From Virgibacillus sp. AGTR (GTDB taxonomy: Bacteria; Bacillota; Bacilli; Bacillales; Amphibacillaceae), in assembly GCF_016919725.2 (NCBI RefSeq), contig NZ_JAJERH010000001.1, forward strand, positions 1-64,000: a DNA stretch of 64,000 nucleotides, in the 5' to 3' direction. A program made the position numbers and the translations under genes. The first letter of the stretch is position 1; the number at the start of each line of letters is the position of its first letter. This document shows positions 37,143 through 46,021 of the stretch, piece by piece. The notes under the pieces were generated by a model. That model worked only from the letters and a program-made list of their open reading frames with translations, was not told the DNA's origin and did not search any database.

Positions 37143-37749
37143 TGCTTTTAAACTCCCCTTCATATGAGAAAACCGTTCCAATTATAGGATTTTTAACCTG
37201 AACCTGTATATAGTACACCGCTTTCGTTTCCATATATGTTTCCGTTACAGTAGCCAATCCCTGAAATATTTTGGGTAATGGAATTTCTATAAATGGTAAT
37301 ACGAGTCTCTGTTTTTTAGAATCAATTCGCAATCCTCCTTCTTTCGTTATTGACAGTGCTAAATCGGAATAAAACTTAGCAGGTTCACCTAGATAATCTT
37401 GGATAAGGTTTTGTTCGGAATTTAGATACATACGTGCATTAAAAAAGCGCTTTTTATGATTAAAATAAAATACTCTTTCCCAGTGAACCTGTTCGGTTCC
37501 ATCGCTTGCTATTATTTGCGAATTTACAATTTCAAATGGAATATTCTTTCCAGATTCAGGAAAGAATAATTTATACTTTTTACCTAGCCAAAAGATAGGA
37601 AATAACCACATTGGTCCCCCTCTTACACATTTCATCACTCCCGTTGCTTTAAAGATACTATTTCTTTTAAATTCATATCGTCTTTGTAACATAGGGTGAA
37701 GATCATAAAATTGGTTTTCTAATACCTTTTTATAAATAGACATTTGCAA
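37129..37749 (-). CDS. YndH-like protein (DUF4166 type)
   Basis: 206-residue soluble protein. FYDLHPMLQRRYEF near the N-terminus and GPMWLFPIFW, followed by repeated strands (VHWERVFYF, RLVLPFIEIPLP), are what I expect of DUF4166 proteins, which occur as YndH in B. subtilis. The activity is unknown. It lies between the YndG-like and YndJ-like genes, 7 bp after the former and overlapping the latter. Confidence 0.75.
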   Translation of the reverse strand: MQMSIYKKVLENQFYDLHPMLQRRYEFKRNSIFKATGVMKCVRGGPMWLFPIFWLGKKYKLFFPESGKNIPFEIVNSQIIASDGTEQVHWERVFYFNHKKRFFNARMYLNSEQNLIQDYLGEPAKFYSDLALSITKEGGLRIDSKKQRLVLPFIEIPLPKIFQGLATVTETYMETKAVYYIQVQVKNPIIGTVFSYEGEFKSNDIF

Positions 37750-37756
37750 CTCCTTC

Positions 37757-38659
37757 TTACTTACGCTTACAGCTTCTTGCTGTAGGAATATTCTTAGTAG
37801 TGTGTAACCCTACGATAGAAACCACTAGCAAAGCCAAATTAAACGTTACGGGATTAAATGGATGAAAGAGCTGATCTGGAGTTGTTAAACTGGCTATGAT
37901 TCCTAATAACGGAAAAATTGCAATTTGTATTATGTATAACCATCTTCTATTTTCGTAGAATAGCCACATCAACCCAAACATAACTTCTATCGCTCCAGTG
38001 ATCATAATTAGCACAGATGCTTGTTTTACATTGATTGAAAGTGCCGTTTGTACCATTGATAATTCAACAGGATGTTGGTGTATCAACTTAGCAGCTAATC
38101 CATGATAGAGCCAAATAAAGCTAAATAACAAGGTGAATAACCAACTACTAAAGAAACGTAAATACTGTGTTGTTGGCATCTCTCCTTCTTCTATCCACCT
38201 TTTTAACACAGCAAAACTGATTGCTGTGGCCCATCCCACCAATGGACGAAAAATGAAAAAATCAAACAGTTTACCTAAGTACCCAAACCTTGTTTTATAG
38301 TTATATTTTGTAAGAAACAGTGTAGAATCTTGTTGCGGTATGTATTTCCAATACCCTCCACCTTCCTTAATAATGGATACTGTCTGATCTGAACCAAACT
38401 GCAGGGAGGATACCTTAGATCCATCCTTTGTATTGGAGCTTCCGGAACTTCTCCCCCAGCCTTTTATTTGTAAACCAAAGCCAATTCTCGTTTTATACGA
38501 GAATTTTTGTTGCTGCTTCACTTCATCCTTTGGTAAATACGAGATAGATGAAAAACGTAAATCCCACTTTTCATGTAAGTCCGGTGTTTGTGTGAATTTC
38601 CATATTGTTTCTGTATCCGATTGAATGGGTATTTCTACATAAATTGGTTTGTTCTTCAT
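37757..38659 (-). CDS. YndG-like protein: SRPBCC plus DoxX-like membrane domain
   Basis: 300 residues. Residues 1-140 look like an SRPBCC/START-type lipid-binding domain (IPIQSDTETIWKFTQTPDLHEKWD start, then TRIGFGLQIKGWGR). The C-terminal half has four membrane helices like DoxX proteins. This fusion heads the yndGHJ-like operon; a GAGGAGGTGATACT site precedes the ATG. A small hydrophobic ligand is plausible from the fold, but nothing in the sequence names it. Confidence 0.75.
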   Translation of the reverse strand: MKNKPIYVEIPIQSDTETIWKFTQTPDLHEKWDLRFSSISYLPKDEVKQQQKFSYKTRIGFGLQIKGWGRSSGSSNTKDGSKVSSLQFGSDQTVSIIKEGGGYWKYIPQQDSTLFLTKYNYKTRFGYLGKLFDFFIFRPLVGWATAISFAVLKRWIEEGEMPTTQYLRFFSSWLFTLLFSFIWLYHGLAAKLIHQHPVELSMVQTALSINVKQASVLIMITGAIEVMFGLMWLFYENRRWLYIIQIAIFPLLGIIASLTTPDQLFHPFNPVTFNLALLVVSIVGLHTTKNIPTARSCKRK

Positions 38660-38805
38660 AGTATCACCTCCTCTTATTCTTCCAATATAACATATATTTT
38701 TAGGGAATAATCACAATTATCCGGCAAGCATACGATTCGTTTGATAATAAGTACCTATATGTGCATATATTTCCATTGAATAAAATAGGGCTATCAGCAT
38801 ACAAT

Positions 38806-38821
38806 AAGAACAAACGTTCTT
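38806..38821 (+). promoter_or_regulatory. LexA (SOS) box
   Basis: AAGAACAAACGTTCTT contains GAAC-N4-GTTC (38808-38819), the Bacillus LexA core, 20 bp upstream of a Y-family polymerase gene. Confidence 0.85.
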
Positions 38822-38840
38822 TTTTCGGAGGTGGATTAAT

Positions 38841-40091
38841 ATGAACTATGCTTCTTATCCACGCAACGATGTACTTTGCATTGATATGCGCTCCTTTTAT
38901 GCAAGTGTCGAAGCAATTAAATTAGGAAAAGATCCAATGAAGGTCCTGCTTGCAGTTGTAGGGGATCCGAACCGATCAGGAAGTATTGTACTGGCAGCAT
39001 CGCCAGCTTTAAAGAAAAAATATGGAATTAGCAATGTCAGCCGCTTTTTTGAGCTACCGGATGATCCAGATTTATATATTGTCCGTGCACATATGGCTGA
39101 TTACTTATATGTGTCTGCTGAAATAACCAAATTAATTAATCAGTATGTGCCTAAGGAAGCTATTCATCCATACTCTGTTGATGAAGTCTGGGTTACCGTT
39201 AATGGATTAACAAAATTGTTTGGCAGTCGTTGGGAAGTGGCAAAACGGATGAAGCACGACATCCTTGAATGCTTTGGAATTACGAGCTCTATTGGTATCG
39301 GTGATAATAAATTCCTTGCAAAAGTTGTTATGGATCTTCATGCCAAAAAGCAAGGAATTGCGGAATGCAAATATGAGGATGTCGAAGCAAAGTTATGGTC
39401 ATTTCCGATAGAAGCAATATGGGGAATTGGCAGTAGAATGAAGAATAATTTAAACAAGATGGGGATTGTCACACTGGGACAGCTTGCACGCTATGATTTA
39501 AATCACTTAAAAAAACGTTTTGGGGTGATGGGAGAACAGCTTTATTGGCATGCTTGGGGAATCGATTTAAGCCCAGTCCTCGGTGATTTTGTTAAAACGG
39601 AACAAAAGGGATTTGGTCATGGTATTTCCTTACTACGTGATTACTCTATGCAAGAAACAGAAGTTTGTCTACTTGACCTTTGTGAAGAAGTATGTCGTAG
39701 AGCTCGCACTGCTAACATGGCTGGTAAAACGATTCATCTAGCAATCGGCTATTCTAAAGCTACAGGAGGTGGTTTTTCCCGTTCTCGCTCTATCCAAATC
39801 CCGACAAATGTGACGATGGATGTTTACCATGTTTGTATGGATTTGTTTTTACAGTTTTATGATGGAGTAAGCAGCGTTCGTCGTGCCTATGTTACATTAG
39901 ATAATTTATATAAAAAACAAGAAACACAGCTCAATTTGTTTGAAGACAGGGCAAAGAAAAATGATATTGGTTATACGATGGACGCTATCCGTGCCAAATA
40001 TGGTTCTACTTCTATTCTCCGTGCCATCAGTTACACAGACGCTGGAATTACCCTAGAAAGAAGCCAAAAAATTGGTGGTCATTACGCTTAA
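38841..40091 (+). CDS. Y-family DNA polymerase (UvrX/YqjW type)
   Basis: Error-prone translesion polymerase of 416 residues. Catalytic acidic residues occur in CIDMRSFYASVEA and YSVDEVWV; GIGDNKFLAKV and a helix-hairpin-helix (IEAIWGIGSRMKNNLNKMGI) follow. QLNLF near residue 370 is a consensus sliding-clamp binding peptide. The gene has a LexA box, so it should be induced by DNA damage like B. subtilis yqjW and uvrX. A CGGAGGTGG site precedes the ATG. Confidence 0.93.
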   Translation: MNYASYPRNDVLCIDMRSFYASVEAIKLGKDPMKVLLAVVGDPNRSGSIVLAASPALKKKYGISNVSRFFELPDDPDLYIVRAHMADYLYVSAEITKLINQYVPKEAIHPYSVDEVWVTVNGLTKLFGSRWEVAKRMKHDILECFGITSSIGIGDNKFLAKVVMDLHAKKQGIAECKYEDVEAKLWSFPIEAIWGIGSRMKNNLNKMGIVTLGQLARYDLNHLKKRFGVMGEQLYWHAWGIDLSPVLGDFVKTEQKGFGHGISLLRDYSMQETEVCLLDLCEEVCRRARTANMAGKTIHLAIGYSKATGGGFSRSRSIQIPTNVTMDVYHVCMDLFLQFYDGVSSVRRAYVTLDNLYKKQETQLNLFEDRAKKNDIGYTMDAIRAKYGSTSILRAISYTDAGITLERSQKIGGHYA

Positions 40092-40104
40092 AACAAACTC
40101 CCCT

Positions 40105-40144
40105 TTTTAAAAAGAGCACCATTTGCTTACAGCAAAAAGTGCTC
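40105..40144 (-). terminator. Terminator of the aldo/keto reductase gene
   Basis: GAGCAC (40114-40119) pairs with GTGCTC (40139-40144), with additional pairing of TTTGCT/AGCAAA inside. On the minus strand CTTTTTAAAAA follows. Confidence 0.75.
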
Positions 40145-40156
40145 GGAAACTAACAG

Positions 40157-41089
40157 CTATGCAAATATATCACTAATTTTTTGTACATCTGCTTGCGAAA
40201 GAGAAATCTCAGCAGCTCTTTTATTGCTAAGTACTTGATCAGGACGCTTAGCTCCAGGAATAAGAACATTAACCGAAGGCTGTGTCAAATACCAGGCCAG
40301 TACAATATGCACTACCTCTTCGCCATATGCTTCAGCTATCATGTTAACCTGTTTTACTTTCGCAAGATTTTCTTCGAATTTCTCACCTTGAAAATTAGGG
40401 TTCTGTGCTCGCAAATCAGTGAAAGTACTATTTATATTATATTTCCCAGCTAATAAACCTGATTCTAATGGAAAATAAGGAATGAACGTAATATTTTCTT
40501 TTTCGGTATAAGGAAAATATTTCGTTTCCGCATCACGTTTTAATAGATTGTATTCTGCTTGCAGTACGTCAACGTATCCATCTTTATTCGCTTCCTTTAA
40601 TTGTTCCGGAGAAAAATTAGAAACACCAATGGATCGAATTTTCCCTTCATCTTTTAACTCTTTTAATGCGCCTACAGCTTCATCTTTTGGCGTATCTTCA
40701 TCTGGAAAATGAATGTAAAATAAATCAATATAGTCTGTTTGCAGACGACGCAAACTATCCTCTACTGATCGTTTTAAAAATGCTGGTGAATTATCCATCA
40801 CAATATCATCACCGATAAATTTATGTGCACCTTTGGTTGCGATGATAATATCTTCTCGCTTATATTCCTTCATTACTTCACCAATTAGCTCTTCAGAACG
40901 CTCTGGTCCATAGATAAAGGCTGTATCTAGCATATTAATCCCATTATTCAGCGCCTTACGCACAACATCCTGGCCCTCACGTTCATCTAACAGATTCGGA
41001 TAAATATTATGTCCACCAACAGCATTTGTCCCTAGCCCAATTGGGTAGACCGAAATATCAGATTTCCCTAAATACGTTTGCTTAGCCAT
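40157..41089 (-). CDS. iolS: Aldo/keto reductase, IolS-like
   Basis: 310-residue (beta/alpha)8 NADPH oxidoreductase. Catalytic tetrad D55, Y60, K86 and H127; [33 protein letters not shown] and [12 protein letters not shown] closely follow B. subtilis IolS (AKR11A), also 310 residues. The function of IolS in inositol metabolism is not settled, and there are no iol genes near this copy, so the symbol marks similarity only. An AAAGGAG site precedes the ATG; monocistronic. Confidence 0.82.
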   Translation of the reverse strand: MAKQTYLGKSDISVYPIGLGTNAVGGHNIYPNLLDEREGQDVVRKALNNGINMLDTAFIYGPERSEELIGEVMKEYKREDIIIATKGAHKFIGDDIVMDNSPAFLKRSVEDSLRRLQTDYIDLFYIHFPDEDTPKDEAVGALKELKDEGKIRSIGVSNFSPEQLKEANKDGYVDVLQAEYNLLKRDAETKYFPYTEKENITFIPYFPLESGLLAGKYNINSTFTDLRAQNPNFQGEKFEENLAKVKQVNMIAEAYGEEVVHIVLAWYLTQPSVNVLIPGAKRPDQVLSNKRAAEISLSQADVQKISDIFA

Positions 41090-41209
41090 AAAGTAAAAAC
41101 TCCTTTCCCGATAGGATTAATGCAATATTAACATGTTTTCTAAATTCAAGATACGATATTGCTTATAGCTTAAAAACAAAGTATGCAATTAGTCATTGCA
41201 CATAAAATG

Positions 41210-41253
41210 AAACTTCAATCCGTGGGGGTTACTGCTAGTTATATGTGGGATAA
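41210..41253 (-). repeat. Dispersed repeat family A, short copy 4
   Basis: AAACTTCAATCCGTGGGGG is fused to TTACTGCTAGTTATATGTGGGATAAA: both ends of the element with the middle missing. Confidence 0.7.
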
Positions 41254-41256
41254 AGC

Positions 41257-41551
41257 AAAGAGGCTGAGACAAAAGAACGGAAAAACAGCAAAAAACGAAC
41301 AATAATTAGTTTAAATTAATTATCGTTCGTTTTTTGATTAAAATCATTCGTTGAACATCTAAAACAAGCGAGACTCCAGCGGGAACAGCACGAGTCCGAA
41401 GATCCACGTGGTAACGTGTTTTTCTTTACCCAGTTAGCTGAGGCCGTTCCCGCGGAAAGAGCGTATAGTTTCACGGTACGGCAATGCTACTCCTATTGAT
41501 AATATGATTATTCGTATTTTGAGTAAGAAGTTGTGTTTTGTCCAGCCTCTT
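41257..41551 (+). repeat. Dispersed repeat family C, copy 3 (complete)
   Basis: Bounded by inverted ends AAAGAGGCTGAGACAAAAG (41257-41275) and TTTTGTCCAGCCTCTTT (41535-41551). Inside are the hairpin AAAAAACGAACAATAATTAG/TTATCGTTCGTTTTTTGATT (41290-41341) and the GC-rich block with GACTCCAGCGGGAA and CCCGCGGAAAG. Lies 10 bp after the yhfW stop. Confidence 0.8.
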
Positions 41552-41561
41552 TATATGAAAT

Positions 41562-42764
41562 CTATCGGTCTATTATTTCAGATAAGAAGCTTTTTCCTTC
41601 TGCCGTTGATGGTAGCTGAAAGAAATCGCAGAATGTAGCACCAACATCAGCCATTGTATCCCGGAGGCCAATATTCGCCTGTTTTACCTTCTTACCAAGA
41701 ATCAAAATCGGCACATATTCCCTTGTATGATTAGTATGGCCAATTGTTGGATCATTTCCATGGTCAGCCATAACAATTAGCAAATCATCGTCTGCCATTA
41801 AAGGGAGAAACGAATCAGATAACCACTTATCAGTTTCATTTAATAGCTGACAATACCAATTAACATCCTCAGCATGTCCTGCCAAGTCTGTTTCCTGTAC
41901 ATTTATGAGAAAAGCTGCGTCTGCTTCTTCCTGTTCATAAACATGACTCACAGTATGGAGGAGATCGGTAGTGTTAACAATCGGATCAGATGGTCCCTCA
42001 CCATGCAATACATCTGCAGTTTTTCCTAAGCGATGAACCTTCAAACCATGGTGCGCAGCAATCATCGGGAATTGCTGGTCAATTTCAACACCATAGCCCA
42101 TGTGATACACATTATAGCCCTCTCCATAAACCTTGGCTTTCGGCGTATTCACTCCCCATTGTCCTTTATGCTTTTCTTCTACACAGGACAAAATATGCTC
42201 GATCGACGTATATGGTCCACCAAAAGCAATCACTCGAGTAGTATCTACGTTCTCACGGACGACACGACCAAGCTTTTTAACTTCTGAAAAAGGCATCTTC
42301 TTGAAATCAGCTGTTACATTAATAATATTTCCATATGCTGATTCTAAATTATCAGCAACAACTGCTGCATCGTTCACTAATAATATGGGACAATCTGCAA
42401 TTGGATACGTCACACGATATCCAGCGTTCTCTAGTGCAACTTTCATTGTTAAATGAATGTCCTTCATTAGACGCTTATGCGATTTTTTGGGGCAGCTTCC
42501 AGCTATTTCTTGATGTCCCAAATACGTATCTGCGCCATGATGAGCTAATTTGGAACGACCATAGGCATTTGGTGGTGGAACTTGATTGTCAACCAAAGCC
42601 CCAAGACCTGATTGATACATAAAGGGAATTTGTAAATCATCTTTTTTCACATCACGAATATGCTTATACGTGTTAGCCGTGCAATCAGATGGTTGATAAT
42701 CAACACAATCATCCATTGCGCCAATTCCAAAGCTGTCAATGACAAGTAATGTCATTTTCGCCAT
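41562..42764 (-). CDS. yhfW: Phosphopentomutase-like protein YhfW
   Basis: Alkaline-phosphatase-superfamily metalloenzyme, about 400 residues. Metal-site pieces of phosphopentomutases are visible: LLVIDSFGIGAMDD at the N-terminus, GADTYLGHQEIAGS, QETDLAGHAED and the C-terminal MADHGNDPTIGHTNHTREYVPIL. Orthologous to E. coli YhfW by operon context; it probably moves a phosphate on a sugar-like substrate that is not known. AGGAAG lies 8 bases before the ATG at 42764, inside the end of yhfX. Last gene of the yhf-type operon. Confidence 0.85.
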   Translation of the reverse strand: MAKMTLLVIDSFGIGAMDDCVDYQPSDCTANTYKHIRDVKKDDLQIPFMYQSGLGALVDNQVPPPNAYGRSKLAHHGADTYLGHQEIAGSCPKKSHKRLMKDIHLTMKVALENAGYRVTYPIADCPILLVNDAAVVADNLESAYGNIINVTADFKKMPFSEVKKLGRVVRENVDTTRVIAFGGPYTSIEHILSCVEEKHKGQWGVNTPKAKVYGEGYNVYHMGYGVEIDQQFPMIAAHHGLKVHRLGKTADVLHGEGPSDPIVNTTDLLHTVSHVYEQEEADAAFLINVQETDLAGHAEDVNWYCQLLNETDKWLSDSFLPLMADDDLLIVMADHGNDPTIGHTNHTREYVPILILGKKVKQANIGLRDTMADVGATFCDFFQLPSTAEGKSFLSEIIDR

Positions 42765-42766
42765 GA

Positions 42767-43927
42767 TCACCACTTCCTTTCTAGATGTACAAGCTCGGGT
42801 GTTCCAGACTGTATCCCTTCAACAAGTGCTACATGAGCTCTGGTTACAAATATTTGTGTACGGAAGGAAAAAATAGCTGTATCGCCAATCTTTACTTTAA
42901 AACAATCTGGTTTTGCAATGGAACCGTAATAGTCAATAGCTTCTGGGCTACTTTGCCTTGCCGCCACATACTGTTGAAGAATGGATTCTTTGTGACTTCC
43001 TACTAAACAGCCTTCCATATTCGATCTCCCATAAAAACCACCAGCAATAACCTGATAATTGTCTTTCGTTTCGTGTGATACTTCAGAAACATAGATCATT
43101 GCAGGAATTTCTGGCAACCTCTTAAACGCATGTATTGGTGTTGTCCCTGTTAATCCATGTCCTGGCTCACCATGAGTTACTCCGTGAGCAGCTAGATACG
43201 GAATCGTGTCAACACTCGTCCCACTCGGACCATTGACCTGTTTTACTGTAATTCCTTTCTCTTCTAGTAATTGCTTTCCTTTTAATAACGTTGTGAGATT
43301 AGCAGTTGCAACCATTTCCTGCTTATTATCCGCTAATTGTAAATTAGGAAAAGTAGTTACACCTATTATCCGAACACCAGGTAAGGTTAGTATTCGATCA
43401 AGTTCTCGATGTAGCTCACCTAGTGGAATCCCACCCTCCTGCGATTCATAAATACTGTCTTCAGGGCCAACGACTTTCAATAAAATATCCTGCTTTGTAC
43501 CAATATCTACTGCTGCATCTGATAATTGTTTTGAACGCTCATATGAAAATATCGTAACAACCTCTGGGCTCCAGCTAAGTATCTCCTTCCACTGATGCTT
43601 TCCAGGTTGAACCAAATGTCCAATATTACCTATCGCGATACCGTGATCTGCGAGTACTTTACCTTCATCAAAGTCAACAGCTACTGCTTTTTTTATTCCA
43701 CTTTCTACGATATAATTTACAACCTCCGGAAATCGGCCTAGCTGCTTACTCATAAAATATAATTCCATTCCATGCTTTTTAGCAGTATCTGCTAACATGC
43801 TGGCATTTGCTTTTAGAGCATCTACATCGATAATATACGTATTTGGAGGAATCTCTCCGTTTTGATGTAACGAAAGCCCGGCATATATCAGCTCTGGATT
43901 TCTTTGTATTGTTGTATGCAAAAACAT
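42767..43927 (-). CDS. yhfX: PLP-dependent alanine-racemase-like protein YhfX
   Basis: 386-residue fold-type III PLP enzyme. PLP lysine K61 lies in ELYFMSKQLGR; NTYIIDVDALKANA is the usual first strand and GHGLTGTTP binds the phosphate end. Members act as racemases or decarboxylases; for YhfX the reaction is unknown. It is 25 bp downstream of yhfS and 2 bp upstream of yhfW, in the same order as the enterobacterial yhf operon. Confidence 0.85.
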   Translation of the reverse strand: MFLHTTIQRNPELIYAGLSLHQNGEIPPNTYIIDVDALKANASMLADTAKKHGMELYFMSKQLGRFPEVVNYIVESGIKKAVAVDFDEGKVLADHGIAIGNIGHLVQPGKHQWKEILSWSPEVVTIFSYERSKQLSDAAVDIGTKQDILLKVVGPEDSIYESQEGGIPLGELHRELDRILTLPGVRIIGVTTFPNLQLADNKQEMVATANLTTLLKGKQLLEEKGITVKQVNGPSGTSVDTIPYLAAHGVTHGEPGHGLTGTTPIHAFKRLPEIPAMIYVSEVSHETKDNYQVIAGGFYGRSNMEGCLVGSHKESILQQYVAARQSSPEAIDYYGSIAKPDCFKVKIGDTAIFSFRTQIFVTRAHVALVEGIQSGTPELVHLERKW

Positions 43928-43952
43928 GGAAGCACCCCTCCTTCATAAAAAT

Positions 43953-45077
43953 CTAGTTGACCATTTTTATTGCTTTATTTAAGATATGAATAACTGTGGA
44001 TGCTCCCGATTTCATCGGGTTAATGCGTAATCCATATTGTTTTAAGTGTGGCTGTGCTTCAATAAAACTGCCTGAAACACGATAAATCATTGGAATAATT
44101 TCATATTTTGATTCTGCGCCTACTGGATGAGTAGCAGCACCAAGTCCATTACTGTTTTGAATAACTTCTTGCGCAATTGGCTGCTCTAGCTCAACAATGA
44201 CATTTTTTGATTGCGCATTTGTCATATAGGCTGCTGCAATTCCTTCGATGACGCCCTCATTTAATTGTTTACAAACCTCTTCAACCTGTTCATTCTGCGT
44301 TGCTAGTGATACTGGAGCAAATGTCATCATACGTAAAAGTTCCATCGCTTCATATCCCTGTACTTGTCCACCACCAGAATAATTTCGTTGCTGTAGTGTC
44401 TCTATACCGTCTTTTTTCCCTACAATTACTCCAATACCTTCTGGCCCAAGCAGCTTGAATCCGGAAAACGTAGAATAATCAGCACCATATTCTACACCAA
44501 TCCCATAAGCTTTCATCGCACAATAATTATCGTCAACAACGATTGGAAGGTCTGAACGAATATTCTTCACCGTTTGAATAACCTCTTTTAGATGGTAGAT
44601 ATCTGTCGGCTGTTGCCTTGCATGCTGAATATAAAAAAGCTTACAGGATTGATTCTGTTGCACAGCTTCCTTTACAGCATTCAAATCATTGTAATTTATT
44701 GATTCTGTCTGAATACCTAGAATACGAATCGTATCCTTCGTCGTTGTATAAACAGGAGCAGTATGAATGAACATGCTATCACCAGCTTCAAGGAGCGTGC
44801 TCAGAATGATTCGAATCGCACTTGTACCTGCACCTCGAACGAGAGCAGACTTTTCAGCTTCAAAAAAATCGGCAATAACACGCTCTACCCTTTCCGTTTG
44901 TTCTGGTTTCTGATAACGAGGAGCGACACCAAGGTCACCCATAGATAAGAATTGATCACCTGTAAAATATTTACTCATACTATGGGTTAATTTAAATTGA
45001 AGCTGTTGAGCCTCCTCAACTGTCAACGTTGGAAGTACAGATGAAGCATATTTTAATTTTTCCGGATTGTAAGCCAT
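43953..45077 (-). CDS. yhfS: PLP-dependent aminotransferase-like protein YhfS
   Basis: 374-residue fold-type I PLP enzyme. K208 (TFSGFKLLGPEG) is the likely Schiff-base lysine and D182 (IVVDDNYC) the ring-nitrogen aspartate; VRGAGTSAIRI holds the phosphate. Sequence style is that of Cys/Met or selenocysteine-lyase relatives. It starts one base after the php stop. The substrate is unknown; the presence of a racemase-like partner suggests an amino-acid or amino-sugar intermediate. Confidence 0.83.
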   Translation of the reverse strand: MAYNPEKLKYASSVLPTLTVEEAQQLQFKLTHSMSKYFTGDQFLSMGDLGVAPRYQKPEQTERVERVIADFFEAEKSALVRGAGTSAIRIILSTLLEAGDSMFIHTAPVYTTTKDTIRILGIQTESINYNDLNAVKEAVQQNQSCKLFYIQHARQQPTDIYHLKEVIQTVKNIRSDLPIVVDDNYCAMKAYGIGVEYGADYSTFSGFKLLGPEGIGVIVGKKDGIETLQQRNYSGGGQVQGYEAMELLRMMTFAPVSLATQNEQVEEVCKQLNEGVIEGIAAAYMTNAQSKNVIVELEQPIAQEVIQNSNGLGAATHPVGAESKYEIIPMIYRVSGSFIEAQPHLKQYGLRINPMKSGASTVIHILNKAIKMVN

Positions 45078-45078
45078 A

Positions 45079-45993
45079 TTACCGCTCCTTTACTGAAAAT
45101 GCATTTGCTGGATTTTTTACAAGCAGGTCTGTAATTACCGTCTCCGTTACACCACGTTTTTTTAATGCAGGGATAAAATCGTTTAACACAAGATCATATC
45201 CCGGACCACCAAATTTATGCCAATGGGATTTTCGTGTTAAGTCTGCTGACAAAACAATTTGTTTATGGAAACCTCTCTCAATAAAATCTAATAGAAAGTC
45301 CAAACGCTCCTCATCCGGTCTGTAATTATTCTTACCAATCGTATCAAATCCAATATATACACCAGATTGAAGTACGTCTAAAACCTCTTCCTTATTAGGA
45401 TTTAAATCCTGATGACCAATGATTATTTGTTCCTTCGGTAATCCCAATGCAAAAAACATGTCCACTTGCTTACTACCTAGCGTCCCTAAAGATGTATGGG
45501 TGGAAATCGGTAAGCCTGTCTCTAGACCAGCCATGCCAGCTCCAATAATGAGCTCTTTTTCCACTGGTTTTATCTCATTAACACTTGTCCCTACCTCCCC
45601 GATAATTCCAGGAAGAACACCTGTATCCTCAATTCCTTCTTTACTTTCTTTTATGAAATGAGTAGCAAATTGTTCACGATCCCACCCCTGGGCAAATTCA
45701 GGTATGAATGGATCTTTATAAAAACCAGTACATGTAACAATGTGTACACCAGATGCTTCACTTAAACGAACTAGCCTTTTGACATCTCTTCCCATTCCAT
45801 CATTCGTCAGTTCTATCAAGGATCGTCCACCTGCTTGATAAAAATAAGCAAGTTCTTCCATCATCCCTTGTTCATCATCCAAAATTGTATCTGGATCCCC
45901 TTTTACTCTAGATAAGTCAATGGAGAGGTGCTCATGCGCCGCACAAACACCAAATGCTTCTTTCTCAATTTTTCCCTTTACAGTCTGTATCAT
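45079..45993 (-). CDS. php: Phosphotriesterase homology protein
   Basis: Binuclear-metal TIM barrel of the amidohydrolase superfamily, 304 residues. Metal ligands H20 and H22 (HEH), E133 (IIGEVGTS) in place of the carboxylated lysine of true phosphotriesterases, H166, H194 (GHQD) and D251 (SADLTR). The Glu bridge is the hallmark of E. coli PHP (YhfV), a lactone or ester hydrolase candidate without known substrate. Fifth gene of the operon, 28 bp after yhfT. Confidence 0.9.
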   Translation of the reverse strand: MIQTVKGKIEKEAFGVCAAHEHLSIDLSRVKGDPDTILDDEQGMMEELAYFYQAGGRSLIELTNDGMGRDVKRLVRLSEASGVHIVTCTGFYKDPFIPEFAQGWDREQFATHFIKESKEGIEDTGVLPGIIGEVGTSVNEIKPVEKELIIGAGMAGLETGLPISTHTSLGTLGSKQVDMFFALGLPKEQIIIGHQDLNPNKEEVLDVLQSGVYIGFDTIGKNNYRPDEERLDFLLDFIERGFHKQIVLSADLTRKSHWHKFGGPGYDLVLNDFIPALKKRGVTETVITDLLVKNPANAFSVKER

Positions 45994-46021
45994 TTGCTAA
46001 TCACTCCTATGCTGTTTGTAC

